64,000 nucleotides of DNA from Burkholderiaceae bacterium (GCA_024235995.1 JACKLI010000001.1:1054001-1118000); one strand, 5' to 3'. Shown: positions 13,900 to 22,377, counted from the first letter of the stretch. The notes: generated by a model not told the origin, from the letters alone. A program made the numbers and translations.

Positions 13900-14478
13900 C
13901 TAGACGACGAGGTCGCCGTACTCAGCCTGCAGCCGGGCGCGCAGAGCGAGCACCGCACGGCGTTTGCGCGCCAGCAAGGTGTTCTGCGGTACCCGCCATT
14001 GCGCCGACATCTCGGCAAATGACAGGCCTTCGATCTCGTGCGCCAGGAAAACGTCGCGCAGCGAAGGCGGCAGCGCCTGCAGCGCGGCATGAATGGAGCC
14101 GAGCAGCACGGAGCGGGCATAGGCCGCGTCGGGGCCAGCCGCCGGATCGGGCAGCGTTTCTTCCAGCCAGCGCTGGCCGTCATCGTCCCCGGTCGGAGGT
14201 GCTGCGGGTTCTTCCTTCTTCTTGCGTGCGCGGTCGACGATGCGGTTCTTGGCCACCCGGAACAGCCATGCGCCGGCTTGCTCGATGGCGTCGGTGGCGA
14301 GGTAGAACTCCAGCAAGACCTCTTGCAGGATGTCCTCGGCGTCCGCCGCGTTGCGCACCTGCCGGCGGATGAAGCTGCCGAGCCGTGCGCGCTCCCGCGC
14401 CACGATGTCGGTGAAGCGCGAGGCGTTGTTGGGCACGGCAAAAGGGGCTGACGGCGATGGGCCGACCGGGGCGTCCAT
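13900..14478 (-). CDS. ECF-type RNA polymerase sigma factor
   Basis: 192 residues. Sigma-2 region: FTDIVARERARLGSFIRRQV, DAEDILQEVLLEFYLA and AGAWLFRVAKNRIVDRARKK (-10 recognition). Sigma-4 region: ALQALPPSLRDVFLAHEIEG, LSFAEMSAQWRVPQNTLLAR and KRRAVLALR (-35 recognition). Linker between the two about 50 residues. It heads an operon with two small membrane proteins and no classical anti-sigma factor. A perfect 19-bp palindrome lies 40 bp upstream (14518-14536) and may be a control site. No clear Shine-Dalgarno before 14478. Confidence 0.88.
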   Translation of the reverse strand: MDAPVGPSPSAPFAVPNNASRFTDIVARERARLGSFIRRQVRNAADAEDILQEVLLEFYLATDAIEQAGAWLFRVAKNRIVDRARKKKEEPAAPPTGDDDGQRWLEETLPDPAAGPDAAYARSVLLGSIHAALQALPPSLRDVFLAHEIEGLSFAEMSAQWRVPQNTLLARKRRAVLALRARLQAEYGDLVV

Positions 14479-14517
14479 GTCGGGTAGACGAATCAGCCGC
14501 CGAAATATTGTGCGCTG

Positions 14518-14536
14518 GCACCAACGGCGTTGGTGC
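14518..14536. promoter_or_regulatory. Perfect odd palindrome upstream of the ECF sigma gene
   Basis: GCACCAACGGCGTTGGTGC: nine base pairs each side of a central G, 40 bp before the sigma start and 76 bp after the purU stop. As a hairpin it would leave a tiny loop and no U-tract follows, so an operator is more likely than a terminator. Confidence 0.45.
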
Positions 14537-14612
14537 GCGCCAGTGCCTGCGTGCTTGCATGGGCGCGCTCAGAGGCCGCCTGGGAGCTGGCCCCGCAGGC
14601 CCTCGTTTTGAT

Positions 14613-15461
14613 CTAGCGAAACACCACGGTGCGCTGCCCCGACAGCAGCACCCGGTGCTCGCTGTGCCACTTGACGGCGCGCGCCAGCACCTGGCTTTCG
14701 GTGTCGCGGCCGATGGCGGTCAGGTCTTCCACCGTCTTGCCGTGGTCCACGCGGGCCACGTCCTGCTCGATGATCGGGCCTTCGTCCAGGTCGGCCGTCA
14801 CGTAGTGGGCGGTGGCGCCGATCAGCTTGACGCCGCGCGCGTGCGCCTGGTAGTACGGCTTGGCGCCCTTGAAGCTGGGCAGAAAGCTGTGGTGGATGTT
14901 GATGGCGCGCCCGGCCAGGCGCTGGCACAGCTCGTCCGACAGGATCTGCATGTAGCGCGCCAGCACCACCAGCTCGGCGCCTTCGCCGTCGATGATTTCC
15001 AGCTGCCGCGCCTCGGCCTGCGCCTTGTTGGCCTTGCCGACGGCGATGTGGTGGAACGGCACGTTGTAGCTGGCCGCCAGCTGGTAGAAGTCGCGGTGGT
15101 TGCTGACGATGGCGCGGATGTCGAGCGGCAGCAGGCCGGACTTCCAGCGGAACAGCAGGTCGTTCAGGCAGTGGCCTTCGCGGCTGACGAAGATCACGGC
15201 GCGCATGGGCTGGCTGGCCGGGTGCAGCTGCCAGTGCATGGCAAAGCGCTCGGCCAGCCCGGTCAGGCCCTCGCGCAGGGCGTCGGGGCTGCCGGGCGCG
15301 CACGAAAACTGCACGCGCATGAAGAACAGGCCGTTGCCGGCGTCGTTGAACTGCGCTGCTTCCTCGATGTTGCCGCCGTGCTCCAGCAAAAAGCCCGAGA
15401 CGGCATGCACGATGCCCGGGCGGTCCGGGCAGGACAGGGTGAGAATGTAGGTGTCTTGCAT
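14613..15461 (-). CDS. purU: Formyltetrahydrofolate deformylase PurU
   Basis: 282 residues. Hydrolyses 10-formyl-THF to THF and formate, balancing one-carbon pools. N-terminal ACT domain (ILTLSCPDRPGIVHAVSGFL) and a C-terminal formyltransferase domain. Catalytic triad-type residues are visible: N188 and H190 in INIHHSFLPSFKGAKPY, and D226 in TADLDEGPIIEQDVARVDH. The length and both domains match E. coli PurU (280). Start MQDTYIL at 15461. It is a single gene with its 3' end facing the sigma operon. Confidence 0.95.
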   Translation of the reverse strand: MQDTYILTLSCPDRPGIVHAVSGFLLEHGGNIEEAAQFNDAGNGLFFMRVQFSCAPGSPDALREGLTGLAERFAMHWQLHPASQPMRAVIFVSREGHCLNDLLFRWKSGLLPLDIRAIVSNHRDFYQLAASYNVPFHHIAVGKANKAQAEARQLEIIDGEGAELVVLARYMQILSDELCQRLAGRAINIHHSFLPSFKGAKPYYQAHARGVKLIGATAHYVTADLDEGPIIEQDVARVDHGKTVEDLTAIGRDTESQVLARAVKWHSEHRVLLSGQRTVVFR

Positions 15462-15594
15462 CGGCGCTGATTGTCGCAGGGGCCTTGCGGGCCTGCCGGC
15501 TCAATCTTTTGCATGGCTTTGCCTGCCGTTTACGGCCGCCACGCGGTTCATGCGTTGAAATGGGGTGCAGCTTCGCCACTCAGGAGACTTCGAC

Positions 15595-16038
15595 ATGCTC
15601 AAACCCGTCCTGCTGTCCGCCGCCGTGCTGGCGGCCTCGATCGGCGCCCTGGCGCTGCCCACCGCAGCGCAGGCCCAGGCCTACTTCTCGGTGCAGATCG
15701 GCCCGCCCCCGCCGCCGCGCCCCGAGGTGATGCCGATGGCGCGCCCCGGCTACGTCTGGGCGCCGGGGCACTACGAATGGCGACACGGCCACTACATCTG
15801 GCGCCGGGGCTACTGGGTGGCCGCGCGGCCGGGCTATGCCTACGTGGCGCCCATGTGGGTGGCCGAGGGCCCGCGCTGGGTGTACCGGCCCGAGCGCTGG
15901 GAGCGCCAGCCGGGGCATGCCGGTCCGCCGCCCTGGAGCAACGGCCATCACCGCGACATGCGCCACCGCCGCGACCACGACCGCGATGGCGTGCCCAACC
16001 GTTACGACCGGCGGCCCAACAACCCCTACCAGTACTGA
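15595..16038 (+). CDS. Secreted YXWGXW-repeat protein
   Basis: 147 residues. Signal peptide ends LPTAAQAQA. The mature part has repeated Tyr/Trp motifs (YVWAPGHYEWRHGHYIWRRG, YWVAARPGYAYV, GPRWVYRPERWERQ) of the WXXGXW/YXWXXGYW family. The C-terminus reads DHDRDGVPNRYDRRPNNPYQ, a thrombospondin-3-like Ca-binding half-repeat. These proteins are periplasmic or surface-exposed with unknown role. AGGAGACTT four bases before the ATG supports the start at 15595 rather than 15565. Confidence 0.8.
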   Translation: MLKPVLLSAAVLAASIGALALPTAAQAQAYFSVQIGPPPPPRPEVMPMARPGYVWAPGHYEWRHGHYIWRRGYWVAARPGYAYVAPMWVAEGPRWVYRPERWERQPGHAGPPPWSNGHHRDMRHRRDHDRDGVPNRYDRRPNNPYQY

Positions 16039-16058
16039 GCAACTGAGCTGAGCCAGGC

Positions 16059-16883
16059 TCAGCGCAGGGCGGCGCAGGGGTCGCGCGGGGGCAGCGGCGC
16101 GGTGGGCCAGACCTGGTCGGCGCCCGCGTCGGGTTGCACGCCAGACGCTTCTTTTTCGATAGCTTTCTGCGCTTGCTGCGTGCGGGCTGAAACCACTTTG
16201 GCCTTGATGTTGCCGGGCAGGTACTGCGGAATACCCAGTCCGCGCTGCACGTGGCCGTTGCCCGCCACCAGCAGCACCGTGCGGCCCGGCTGCAGCGCGC
16301 GCACCACGGTGTCGGCCATGGCCGCGTCGCGCGCGACCTGGATGCGCGTCATGGGCACGATCTGGCGGTCGGGCAGCAGGTTGCAGTGGCCGGCGCGGAT
16401 GCGGCGCTGCTGCTCGGCCCAGGCGGCGGGCGGCAGGCGGGTGTCCAGGCTGGCGTCCTGCATCGCGTGGCGCATGTCGGCGCGCGGCAGGTTGGCGCCC
16501 CACACCGGCACGCCGGCGCGCACCGCCGCCATTACCACCGGGCCGTAGTCGGCCCAGGGCCAGCCGGCTTGGTCCCAGGCCAGCGCGCGGCGCACCTGGG
16601 CCTGGCTGGCGCCGGGCGGCAGGCCGGCCGTGTCGTGGCCCTGCTCGGCCATCTCCAGCACCAGCGCCGCCAGCTGGCCGCGCGCGGCCAGCCACTGCAC
16701 CGTGGCGCGCTCCAGCCGGTGGTGCTCGGGCGCGTCGTGCTGCTCGCCCAGCAGCAGCACATCGGCGGGCAGCAGGGCGGCCAACCGGGCCCGTTCGGCC
16801 TCGTCCAGCCGCGCCGGCGTGGCGCAGGCGGCCAACAGCAGGGCGGCCAGGGTGGCGGTGGCGAGCAGGGTGATGCGGCGCAT
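16059..16883 (-). CDS. ChaN/Tiki-superfamily haem-binding lipoprotein
   Basis: 274 residues. Lipobox LLLAAC at about 15-20 marks a lipoprotein. ChaN-type signatures: VLLLGEQHDAPEHHRLE, LVLEMAEQGHDT, WPWADYGPVVMAAV, PVWGANLPRADMR, and VLLVAGNGHVQRGLGIPQYL. The E-x-H and G-N-G-H-V motifs match the family's haem/metal site. Family members bind haem and are tied to iron uptake, though no TonB receptor is here. The segment encoding QKAIEKEA derives from a dispersed AT-rich repeat (16147-16176), so this C-terminal region looks like an insertion in the coding sequence. Confidence 0.8.
   Translation of the reverse strand: MRRITLLATATLAALLLAACATPARLDEAERARLAALLPADVLLLGEQHDAPEHHRLERATVQWLAARGQLAALVLEMAEQGHDTAGLPPGASQAQVRRALAWDQAGWPWADYGPVVMAAVRAGVPVWGANLPRADMRHAMQDASLDTRLPPAAWAEQQRRIRAGHCNLLPDRQIVPMTRIQVARDAAMADTVVRALQPGRTVLLVAGNGHVQRGLGIPQYLPGNIKAKVVSARTQQAQKAIEKEASGVQPDAGADQVWPTAPLPPRDPCAALR
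16147..16176 (-). repeat. Short AT-rich dispersed repeat, copy 2 (inside a coding sequence)
   Basis: Minus strand reads GCAAGCGCAGAAAGCTATCG then AAAAAGAAGC. It shares GCGCA(A)GAAAGCTATC with the other copies. It is translated as part of the ChaN-type lipoprotein. Confidence 0.6.
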
Positions 16884-16893
16884 GGCGCCATAC

Positions 16894-17163
16894 TAGGGCC
16901 TGTTCATGCCATGAAAGGGGTCGCGAAGCTCATGACAGCCTGCCCATCAAGGCGCGCGCCGCCGTGCGTGCGTCGGCACGCACAAGAAGCGCAACGCCGA
17001 GGGGCGGGCTGTCATGAGCTTCCCTTCGGGTTGCCTCGCCAAGGGGCCGTCTGCGGCGTTGCCCGCGCTTGCAAGGCGCAAGCCTTGGCCAGCGCACGGG
17101 CGCCTTGCATCCAGCCCCTTGGCGAGGCAACGCGATCCTCTCTCATGGCGTGAGCAGGCCCTA
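16894..17163. repeat. 270-bp nested inverted-repeat element (MITE-like)
   Basis: Outer 24-bp inverted ends (16894-16917 and 17140-17163, 21 of 24 matching) both begin TAGGGCCTG. Inside are two successive stems. GAAGCTCATGACAGCC... (16925-16945) pairs with 17002-17022 at 20 of 21 positions, capped by a perfect GTGCGTGC/GCACGCAC hairpin (16964-16983). TTGCCTCGCCAAGGGGC (17031-17047) pairs perfectly with 17114-17130. The folded form is a three-way junction. No ORF of its own. The right end stops 5 bp before the next gene's start. Confidence 0.8.
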
Positions 17164-17168
17164 AGTTG

Positions 17169-18278
17169 ATGGCGGGGATGAACCACGGGGACGCGGCGCG
17201 CGGGCTGCGCGTCGGGCTGACGCTGGCGCTGGCCGGCTTGGCCGCGCTGCTGGCCGTGCGTGCGCGCGTGCCGGTGCCGTGGATGATCGGCCCGCTGCTG
17301 GCCACGGCGGCGGCCCGCATGGCCGGCTGGCCGGCCGCCAGCAGCATCGCGCTGCGCAACGCCGGGCAGTGGGTCATCGGCGCGGCGCTGGGCCTGTACT
17401 TCACGCCGCAGGTGACGGCGCTGGTGCTGGGCCTGTGGTGGGCGGTGGCGCTGGCCGTGCTGTTTGCGCTGGGCCTGGGCGCGCTGTTCGGCGGTTGGAT
17501 GCAGCGGGCGCTGGGCGCGGCCGGCGCCGGCCTGACGCCCGCGCAGCGGCGCGCCACGGCCTGGTTCGCCAGCTCGGTCGGCGGCGCGTCGGAGATGACG
17601 CTGCTGGCTGAGCGCGCCGGCGCCCGCGCCGACCTGGTGGCCGCGGCGCACAGCGTGCGCATGACGGTGGTGGTGTTGGTGCTGCCCTTTGCCATGCAGT
17701 GGGCGCGCCAGCACTGGCAGCTGCCGGTGCTGGACGCCACGCCGCCCGGCCGCGCCGCCGCCGAATGGCCGGGCCTGCTGTGGCTGGGCCTGGCCACCGG
17801 CGCCGGCGCCTGGCTGATGAGCCGCACGCGCCGCGCCAACCCGTGGTTCATCGGCCCCCTGCTGGTGACCATGGCCCTGACCATGGCCGACGTGCATGCG
17901 TCGGCCGTGCCCAAGGTGCTGACCAACGCCGCGCAGCTGGTGATCGGCGTCAGCCTGGGCGTGCGCTTTTCGCGCCCGTTCTTGCGCACCGCGCCGCGCT
18001 GGCTGCTGGCCGCTGCCGTCGGCACGCTGGGCATGATCGCGCTGTGCGCCGGCTTTGCCGGGCTGCTGGCCGGGCTCACCGGCCTGCACCCGGTGACGCT
18101 GATGCTGGCCACCGCGCCCGGCGGCATCGCCGAGATGGCGATCACGGCGCAGGTGCTGCAACTGGGCGTGGCGGTGGTGACCGCCTTTCAGGTGTGCCGG
18201 CTGGTGGCCGTGCTGCTGCTGGCCGAGCCCCTGTTTGGCTGGCTGGAGCGGCGGCGCTGGCGGCGCGCCGCGTCATGA
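17169..18278 (+). CDS. AbrB-family (duplicated-domain) membrane transporter
   Basis: 369 residues, about ten hydrophobic helices. Two homologous halves each carry the AbrB-duplication motif: PVPWMIGPLLATAAARMAG with NAGQWVIGAALGLYFTPQV in the first, and NPWFIGPLLVTMALTMADV with NAAQLVIGVSLGVRFSRPF in the second. SSVGGASEMTLLAE and TAPGGIAEMAITAQVL are the paired signature loops. Often annotated 'ammonia monooxygenase', though no such activity is established. The start is ambiguous: ATG 17169 has no Shine-Dalgarno because the repeat element ends just upstream; ATG 17178 follows GGCGGGG closely. Confidence 0.85.
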   Translation: MAGMNHGDAARGLRVGLTLALAGLAALLAVRARVPVPWMIGPLLATAAARMAGWPAASSIALRNAGQWVIGAALGLYFTPQVTALVLGLWWAVALAVLFALGLGALFGGWMQRALGAAGAGLTPAQRRATAWFASSVGGASEMTLLAERAGARADLVAAAHSVRMTVVVLVLPFAMQWARQHWQLPVLDATPPGRAAAEWPGLLWLGLATGAGAWLMSRTRRANPWFIGPLLVTMALTMADVHASAVPKVLTNAAQLVIGVSLGVRFSRPFLRTAPRWLLAAAVGTLGMIALCAGFAGLLAGLTGLHPVTLMLATAPGGIAEMAITAQVLQLGVAVVTAFQVCRLVAVLLLAEPLFGWLERRRWRRAAS

Positions 18279-18280
18279 AA

Positions 18281-18305
18281 CGAAAAAAGGGGCCGCTCGG
18301 GGCCC
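18281..18305 (-). terminator. Intrinsic terminator for the DUF3567 gene
   Basis: Stem AGGGGCC (18286-18292) / GGCCCCT (18299-18305) with a six-base loop, followed on the minus strand by a run of six T (complement of A 18281-18286). It sits between convergent genes and may also act for the AbrB gene. Confidence 0.75.
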
Positions 18306-18329
18306 CTGGGCTGGGTGTGCGGGATCGGA

Positions 18330-18611
18330 TCAGTGCAGGACGACCGGGTTTTGCGCCAGCTCGGCGTAGCCCTCCAGCGTGTCTTCCACCTCTTCCTGCG
18401 TGGGGGTGTTCTGCTGCCACTCGGTGATGCGGCGCTGGAACAGCTCGGCCCACAGGCCGTCCAGGTACACCTCCTTGCCCGAGCGCTTGTCCACGATCTC
18501 GAAGCCGTGGCGTGCCAGCGTGGGCTCGCCCGCGTCGTCGTCGGCGCGCGCGGGCTCGTCGGGCAGCAGATGCACCACCACGAAGCTGTCGGAGTCGTAG
18601 AGCGTGTTCAT
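18330..18611 (-). CDS. DUF3567 family protein
   Basis: 93 residues, acidic, soluble. Matches the betaproteobacterial DUF3567 pattern: MN..YDSD.FVVVHL, GFEIVDKRSGKEVYLDG, AELFQRRITEWQQNTPTQEE and VEDTLEGYAELAQNPVVLH. Function unknown. Single gene with its own terminator; divergent from the FAH-family gene. Confidence 0.85.
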   Translation of the reverse strand: MNTLYDSDSFVVVHLLPDEPARADDDAGEPTLARHGFEIVDKRSGKEVYLDGLWAELFQRRITEWQQNTPTQEEVEDTLEGYAELAQNPVVLH

Positions 18612-18761
18612 GAGGTTTGCGAGGGCCTTTCAGGTCATGGACGCACACCAGTGTGCCCCATGCAGATGAGAACGAACGAGCGGCTTTCAAGGCCGACAGG
18701 GTTTTGGGGCTTGTTCAGCGTCGCCTTTGCCCCCCGGCCGCAGCCCCTACACTCGCTGCCC

Positions 18762-19787
18762 ATGAAACTGGCAACGTACAAGGACGGCTCGCGCGACGGG
18801 CAACTGGTGGTGGTCTCGCGCGACCTGGGCACGGCGCACTACACCACCGGCATCGCCAGCCGCCTGCAGCAGGCGCTGGACGACTGGAACTTCATCGCGC
18901 CCCAGTTGCAGGACCTGTCCGACGCGCTCAACCACAGCCGCGCGCGCCACCCCTTCGCCTTCGACCCCGCCCAGTGCATGGCGCCGCTGCCGCGTGCCTA
19001 CCAGTGGCTGGACGGCTCGGCCTACCTCAACCACGTCGAGCTGGTGCGTGCCGCCGGCCGCGACGACGTGCCCGAGCGCTTCTACACCGAGCCGCTGATG
19101 TACCAGGGCGGTAGCGACGACTTTCTGGGCCCCTGCGACGACATCGTGGTGCCCGACGAGGCCATGGGCATCGACTTCGAGGCCGAGCTGGCCGTCGTCA
19201 CCGCCGACGTGCCCATGGCCGCCACGGCCGAGCAGGGGCTGGACGCCATTCGCCTGCTGATGCTGGCCAACGACGTCAGCCTGCGTCACCTGATCGCCGG
19301 CGAGGTCGAGACCCGCCTGGGCCTGGTGCAGGGCAAGCCCGCCACCGCCTTCAGCCCGGTGGCCGTCACGCCCGACGAGCTGGGCGAGGCCTGGCAGGGC
19401 GGGCGCGTGCACCTGGCCCTGCAGACCAGCTGGAACGGCCGCAAGGTGGGCCTGTGCGAGGCCGGGCCCGACATGCGCTTTCACTTCGGCCAGCTCATCG
19501 CCCACGCCGCGCGCACGCGCCGCCTGCGCGCGGGCAGCATCGTCGGCAGCGGCACCGTCAGCAACCCGGGGGTGGACAGGAACGGCCGCCGCGAATGGCC
19601 CAAGGGCTACGGCTGCATCGCCGAAAAGCGCGCCATGGAGACCCTGCTGGACGGTGCGCCCAAGACCGAGTACATGCGCTTTGGCGACCGCGTGCGCATC
19701 GAGATGAAAAGCCGTGACGGCCAACTGGTGTTTGGCGCCATCGACCAGCGGGTGGCGCCTTTGGCCCTAAACTCGCCACCCGGTTGA
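18762..19787 (+). CDS. Fumarylacetoacetate hydrolase (FAH) family enzyme
   Basis: 341 residues. N-terminal FAH-like domain (MKLATYKDGSRDGQLVVVSR), then the catalytic domain: MGIDFEAELAVVTADVP supplies a metal-binding acidic pair, LLMLANDVSLR, GKPATAFSPVAVTPDELG, and GSIVGSGTVSNPGVDRNG. FAH-family enzymes cleave C-C bonds or decarboxylate beta-keto acids with Mg2+. The tyrosine pathway (phhA is 30 kb away) is one possibility; other aromatic routes are equally likely. No Shine-Dalgarno before the ATG, but TACACT (18748-18753) lies 8 bp upstream, suggesting a leaderless mRNA. Confidence 0.85.
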   Translation: MKLATYKDGSRDGQLVVVSRDLGTAHYTTGIASRLQQALDDWNFIAPQLQDLSDALNHSRARHPFAFDPAQCMAPLPRAYQWLDGSAYLNHVELVRAAGRDDVPERFYTEPLMYQGGSDDFLGPCDDIVVPDEAMGIDFEAELAVVTADVPMAATAEQGLDAIRLLMLANDVSLRHLIAGEVETRLGLVQGKPATAFSPVAVTPDELGEAWQGGRVHLALQTSWNGRKVGLCEAGPDMRFHFGQLIAHAARTRRLRAGSIVGSGTVSNPGVDRNGRREWPKGYGCIAEKRAMETLLDGAPKTEYMRFGDRVRIEMKSRDGQLVFGAIDQRVAPLALNSPPG

Positions 19788-19875
19788 TCCAGCGCAAGGC
19801 ACCCACGCAAGGCGTGTGGCTGGCGCGCTGGATGGCCTTCGATTGCCAGAACAAACCATTCACAGGAGACTTTCG

Positions 19876-20847
19876 ATGCAACGCCGACACTTCATCTCAC
19901 TGGCCCCCGCCGCGCTGGCCGCGCCCTGGGCGCGCGCGCAGGGCGGCTGGCCCACACAGCAGATTCGCTGGGTGGTGCCCTATCCGGCCGGCGGCGGCAC
20001 CGACGCGCTGGCGCGCGTGATCTCCGAGGCCATGCGGCCGGCGCTGAACCAGCAGGTGATCGTGGTGGACAACCGCCCCGGCGCCTCGACCAACATCGCC
20101 GGCGAGCTGGTGGCCACGGCCAAGCCCGACGGCTACACCGTCATGTCGGCCGACAACGCCATCCTGGCCTACAACGAATACCTGTTTTCCAAATTGCCAT
20201 TCAACCCGGCCAAGAGCTTCAGCTACATCGGCGCGTTCGGCCGCTTTCCGCTGGCGCTGGTGGTCACGCCCAAGTTTCCGGCGCAGACGCTGAAGGAGTT
20301 CCTGGCCTACCTGCGCGCCCATCCGGGCAAGGTCAACTACGCCTCGCCGGGCAATGGCTCGCCGCACCACCTGGCGATGGAGCTGTTCAAGAACCGCACC
20401 GGCACCTTCATCACCCACATCCCCTACCGCGGCGCGGCGCCGGCCATGCAGGACGTGATGAGCGGGCAGGTCGACTGCATGTTCCTCGACCTGCCCGCGG
20501 GCCTGCCCACCATCACCAGCGGCAAGGTGCGCGCGCTGGCCATCGGCTCGGCCCAGCGCGTGCCGCAACTGCCCAACCTGCCCACGCTGGCCGAAAGCGG
20601 TGTGAAGGACAGCGAGGTCTACGCCTTCCAGGGCCTGCTGGGCCCGGCCGGCATGCCGGCCGACGTGGTGGCCAAGCTCAACGGCGCCATCAACGCCGCG
20701 CTGAAGGCGCCGGCCGTCGTCCAGCGCATGCACGACTACGGCATGGAGGCCCAACCCGGCACGCCGCAGCAGTTCTTCGACATGGCGCGCGCCGAGGCCA
20801 AGCGCTGGGGCCCCGTCATCAAGTCGGCGGGCGTCAAGCTCGATTGA
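19876..20847 (+). CDS. Bug-family (TctC-like) periplasmic solute receptor
   Basis: 323 residues. Twin-Arg-like N-terminus (QRRHFISLAPAALAA) with an ARA-type cleavage near 21. Tripartite-tricarboxylate receptor motifs: IRWVVPYPAGGGTDALARVI, VIVVDNRPGASTNIAGELVA, PDGYTVMSADNAI, HIPYRGAAPAMQDVMSGQVD and FQGLLGPAGMPADVVAKLN. Bug proteins bind small carboxylates or aromatic acids. No TctA/TctB membrane partners are nearby, as usual for orphan Bugs. AGGAGACTT three bases upstream supports this start. Confidence 0.92.
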   Translation: MQRRHFISLAPAALAAPWARAQGGWPTQQIRWVVPYPAGGGTDALARVISEAMRPALNQQVIVVDNRPGASTNIAGELVATAKPDGYTVMSADNAILAYNEYLFSKLPFNPAKSFSYIGAFGRFPLALVVTPKFPAQTLKEFLAYLRAHPGKVNYASPGNGSPHHLAMELFKNRTGTFITHIPYRGAAPAMQDVMSGQVDCMFLDLPAGLPTITSGKVRALAIGSAQRVPQLPNLPTLAESGVKDSEVYAFQGLLGPAGMPADVVAKLNGAINAALKAPAVVQRMHDYGMEAQPGTPQQFFDMARAEAKRWGPVIKSAGVKLD

Positions 20848-20856
20848 CGGCGGCCG

Positions 20857-21450
20857 TCAGAGCTGCGGCGCGAGCGACTTGAGCCCGCGCAGCAGCATCT
20901 CGACCGCCACCGCTACCAAAATCAGGCCCATCAAGCGCTCGAAGGCCTGCAGCACGCGCGGGCCCACCCAGCGCTGGATGCGCTCGGCCAGCACCAGCAC
21001 CAGCGCGCACACGGCCATGGTCACGCTCAGGGCGGCCACCCATTCCCAGCGCCGCTCGGGTGCCTGGCTGACCAGCAGCAGCACGGTGGCCAGCGCCGAG
21101 GGGCCGGCCAGGGCCGGCACGGCCAGCGGCACGATCAGGGGCTCGGCCGCGCTTTCCTCGTCGGGGCCGGGCGGCGGCGGAAACACCATGCGCAGCGCGA
21201 TCAGAAACAGCACCACCGCGCCGGCCAGCTGCAGCGCCAGCTGCGACAGGTTCATCACGCGCAGGAAGGCGTCGCCCACGAACATGAAGGCCAGCAGCAG
21301 CCCGAAGGCGATCAGCACCTCGCGCAGGATCACGCGCGGGCGGCGCGCGGCGGGCACCACCTTCAGCGCGCTGGCGAAGATCGGGATGTTGCCCAGCGGA
21401 TCGGTGATCAGCAGCAGCAGGATGGTGGCCGAGACGAAGCTGTAGGTCAT
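20857..21450 (-). CDS. MarC family integral membrane protein
   Basis: 197 residues, six predicted helices. UPF0056/MarC signatures: LLLLITDPLGNIPIFASALK near the N-terminus, a central AGAVVLFLIALRMVF helix, and LIVPLAVPALAGPSALATVL. Function unknown despite the 'multiple antibiotic resistance' name. The start at 21450 (MTYSFVSATILLL) matches the family; 21486 is possible. Convergent with the Bug gene, 9 bp apart. Confidence 0.88.
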   Translation of the reverse strand: MTYSFVSATILLLLITDPLGNIPIFASALKVVPAARRPRVILREVLIAFGLLLAFMFVGDAFLRVMNLSQLALQLAGAVVLFLIALRMVFPPPPGPDEESAAEPLIVPLAVPALAGPSALATVLLLVSQAPERRWEWVAALSVTMAVCALVLVLAERIQRWVGPRVLQAFERLMGLILVAVAVEMLLRGLKSLAPQL

Positions 21451-21567
21451 GGCGGGGGCGCCAGGAAGGGCGGCGCTGGCCGGCATTGTGCAATGCGCGG
21501 GCGGCCGGCGCCGCTACGATCGGGGTCGACCGATCCCATCCACCCAGCCAAGCGAAAGGCCGCAACC

Positions 21568-22377
21568 ATGACCGCTCCCGCCATCGACTACAGCCGCTAC
21601 CAGACCTTCCACATCACGCGCCGGGGCGACGGCGGCTGCGTGATCGACCTGCAGATGAAGGCCGCCAACGGCAAGCTGCCCACCGCCGGCCACGACGGCC
21701 ACTGGGAGCTGAGCGAGATCTGGCGCGACATCGACCGCGACGACAGCGTGCGCGTGGCCGTGCTGCGCGGCGAGGGCATGGGCTTCTCCGGTGGGGGCGA
21801 CCTGGCCCTGGTGCAGGACATGGCCAGCGACTTCGCCGTGCGCTCGCGCGTGTGGAAGGAAGCGCGCGACCTGGTCTACAACGTCATCAACTGCGAAAAG
21901 CCCATCGTCAGCGCCATGCACGGCCCGGCCGTGGGCGCGGGGCTGGTGGCCGGCCTGCTGGCCGACGTGTCGATTGCCGCCAAAAGCGCCCGGATCGTCG
22001 ATGGCCACACCCGCCTGGGCGTGGCCGCGGGCGACCACGCCGCCATCTGCTGGCCGCTGCTGTGCGGCATGGCCAAGGCCAAGTACCACCTGATGCTGTG
22101 CGAGGCCGTCAGCGGCGAGGAGGCCGAGCGCATCGGCCTGGTGTCGCTGGCGGTGGACGACGACCAGCTGCTGGCCAAGGCCTACGAAGTGGCCGACAAG
22201 CTGGCCGCCGGCAGCCAGAGCGCCATCCGCTGGACCAAGTACTCGCTCAACAACTGGTACCGCCAGGCGGGGCCCAGCTTCGACACCTCGCTGGCGCTGG
22301 AGTTCATGGGCTTTGGCGGCCCCGACGTGCACGAGGGCGTGGCCAGCCTGCGCGAGCGGCGCGCGCCCCGCTATTGA
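21568..22377 (+). CDS. Enoyl-CoA hydratase/isomerase (crotonase) family protein
   Basis: 269 residues. Crotonase oxyanion-hole segments: VRVAVLRGEGMGFSGGGDLA and EKPIVSAMHGPAVGAGLVAG with LADVSIAAKSA. The usual P-D-G-G segment is replaced by GVAAGDHAAICWPLLCGMAK, so at least one canonical catalytic Glu of hydratases is not in its usual context and the exact reaction is unclear. C-terminal helix LALEFMGFGGPDVHEGVASL is normal. Its end overlaps the convergent minus-strand gene by 7 bp. Confidence 0.82.
   Translation: MTAPAIDYSRYQTFHITRRGDGGCVIDLQMKAANGKLPTAGHDGHWELSEIWRDIDRDDSVRVAVLRGEGMGFSGGGDLALVQDMASDFAVRSRVWKEARDLVYNVINCEKPIVSAMHGPAVGAGLVAGLLADVSIAAKSARIVDGHTRLGVAAGDHAAICWPLLCGMAKAKYHLMLCEAVSGEEAERIGLVSLAVDDDQLLAKAYEVADKLAAGSQSAIRWTKYSLNNWYRQAGPSFDTSLALEFMGFGGPDVHEGVASLRERRAPRY

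Noticed and set aside
13500..14441. 307-codon minus frame joining sigma-factor and membrane-protein sequence
   Set aside because: It fuses the second membrane protein with an out-of-frame reading of the sigma gene; the separate frames from 14478 and 13868 carry proper motifs and a Shine-Dalgarno.
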